Position numbers and translations under genes: made by a program | Notes under the pieces: generated by a model | Seen by the model: only the letters and a program-made list of their open reading frames with translations | Databases searched by the model: none | What the model was told of the DNA's origin: nothing | Part shown: positions 63,505 to 64,000 of the stretch, in pieces | How positions within the stretch are numbered: the stretch's first letter is position 1 | Layout of the letters: each line of letters opens with the position of its first letter | Source of the DNA: Micropterix aruncella | Taxonomy: Eukaryota; Arthropoda; Insecta; Lepidoptera; Micropterigidae | Assembly (NCBI GenBank): GCA_944548615.1 | Contig: OX155955.1 | Span: 3,161,279-3,225,278, forward strand | Direction of reading: 5' to 3' | DNA length: 64,000 nt

Positions 63505-64000
63505 GGCATACCCGGAAACGAAGAGGCCGACAGACTGGCAAAACTGGGCACACTGGATTGCCCAGTGGAGCCAGCTGTAGGGGTCCCCTTCGCTACAGGT
63601 AAGAAAATCATCAGGGACTGCTTGGAGCAGGAACATCGGGCTTCCTGGAAACAGAGTCAGGGATGTCGCCAGGCTAGAGCCATGATGGAGCAACCACTAC
63701 AGAAGAAAACCAAGGCCCTACTTGACATGAGCAAGAAGAACCTTAGAACCACTATCGGTCTCCTCACCGGACACACGACCCTTAGAGCTCATCTATTCAA
63801 CCTTGGTTTGACTGAGAGCAAGGATTGCCGAATATGTGGCGAGGAACCTGAAGACAGCATACACATTGTTGGTCGCTGTCCAGGGCTCGCCGCCAAAAGA
63901 CACAGTTTACTGGGACGAGCCTTTCTCGAACCCAGTGATCTGCCCAACTTGAAGGTCAGTGACCTACTTGGACTGGTAAGAAGTACCGGGCTACTAGCTG
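63505..64000 (+). pseudogene. LINE with RNase H domain, 3' coding part (cut by window edge)
   Basis: One frame is open from 63505 to the window end. It starts within GIPGNEEADRLAKLGT, the last motif of an RNase H domain. LRTTIGLLTGHTTLRAHLFN, then CRICGEEPEDSIHIVGRCPG (a Cx2C...Hx4C finger) follow. RNase H after the RT, and this tail, suit the I/R1/LOA-type LINE groups. 5'-truncated. Confidence 0.82.

Overview
This is a 64-kb piece of an AT-rich insect-type nuclear genome. It has short exons with GT/AG introns, two conserved metazoan genes, and introns packed with transposon relics. The mix of TTAA-flanked MITEs, a Helitron-like repeat, mariner/pogo/hAT relics and tRNA-derived SINEs fits an insect. 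Lepidoptera is plausible but not proven. No bacterial, operon or CRISPR content is present, and I found no functional tRNA or rRNA gene.

Two host genes lie tail to tail. (1) 6631-36247, plus strand: the last 14 exons of Vps13 (A/C type), the bridge-like lipid-transfer protein. The exons join into one 788-residue frame ending in a stop. They cover the end of the adaptor-binding region, the VPS13_C and ATG2_C-like segments and the C-terminal PH-like domain. (2) 62735-44955, minus strand: the last 13 exons of myosin VI, the minus-end-directed actin motor. They join into an 826-residue frame from just before switch II through the converter, IQ motif, charged helix and cargo-binding domain to the stop. 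The 5' part of Vps13 lies left of the window and the motor N-terminus of myosin VI lies right of it. About 8.7 kb of repeat-filled DNA separates the two stops.

Most of the rest is repeats. 1-6.6 kb: an R2-superfamily retrotransposon piece with a long open frame, an hAT relic with an exact 8-bp target duplication and a nested foldback element, a 68-bp-arm perfect palindrome, and a second hAT-type MITE. 6.6-36 kb (Vps13 introns): more R2-like copies (one split by a solo LTR), at least seven families of TTAA-flanked elements, LINE fragments, and a mariner nested in a Helitron-like repeat. 36-45 kb (intergenic): MITEs, a SINE, a foldback minisatellite, a chimeric R2 fragment and a deeply nested MITE. 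45-64 kb (myosin VI introns): mariner, pogo/Tigger, CR1/Jockey-like and R2-like relics, and at the right edge an RNase H-bearing LINE.

The most unusual signals are the dispersed R2-like lineage with its restriction-like endonuclease, an unclassified retroposon of about 670 bp with 12-bp target duplications, the perfect palindrome, and the crowding of repeat ends against splice sites. I see no clear evidence of a wholly new gene system.
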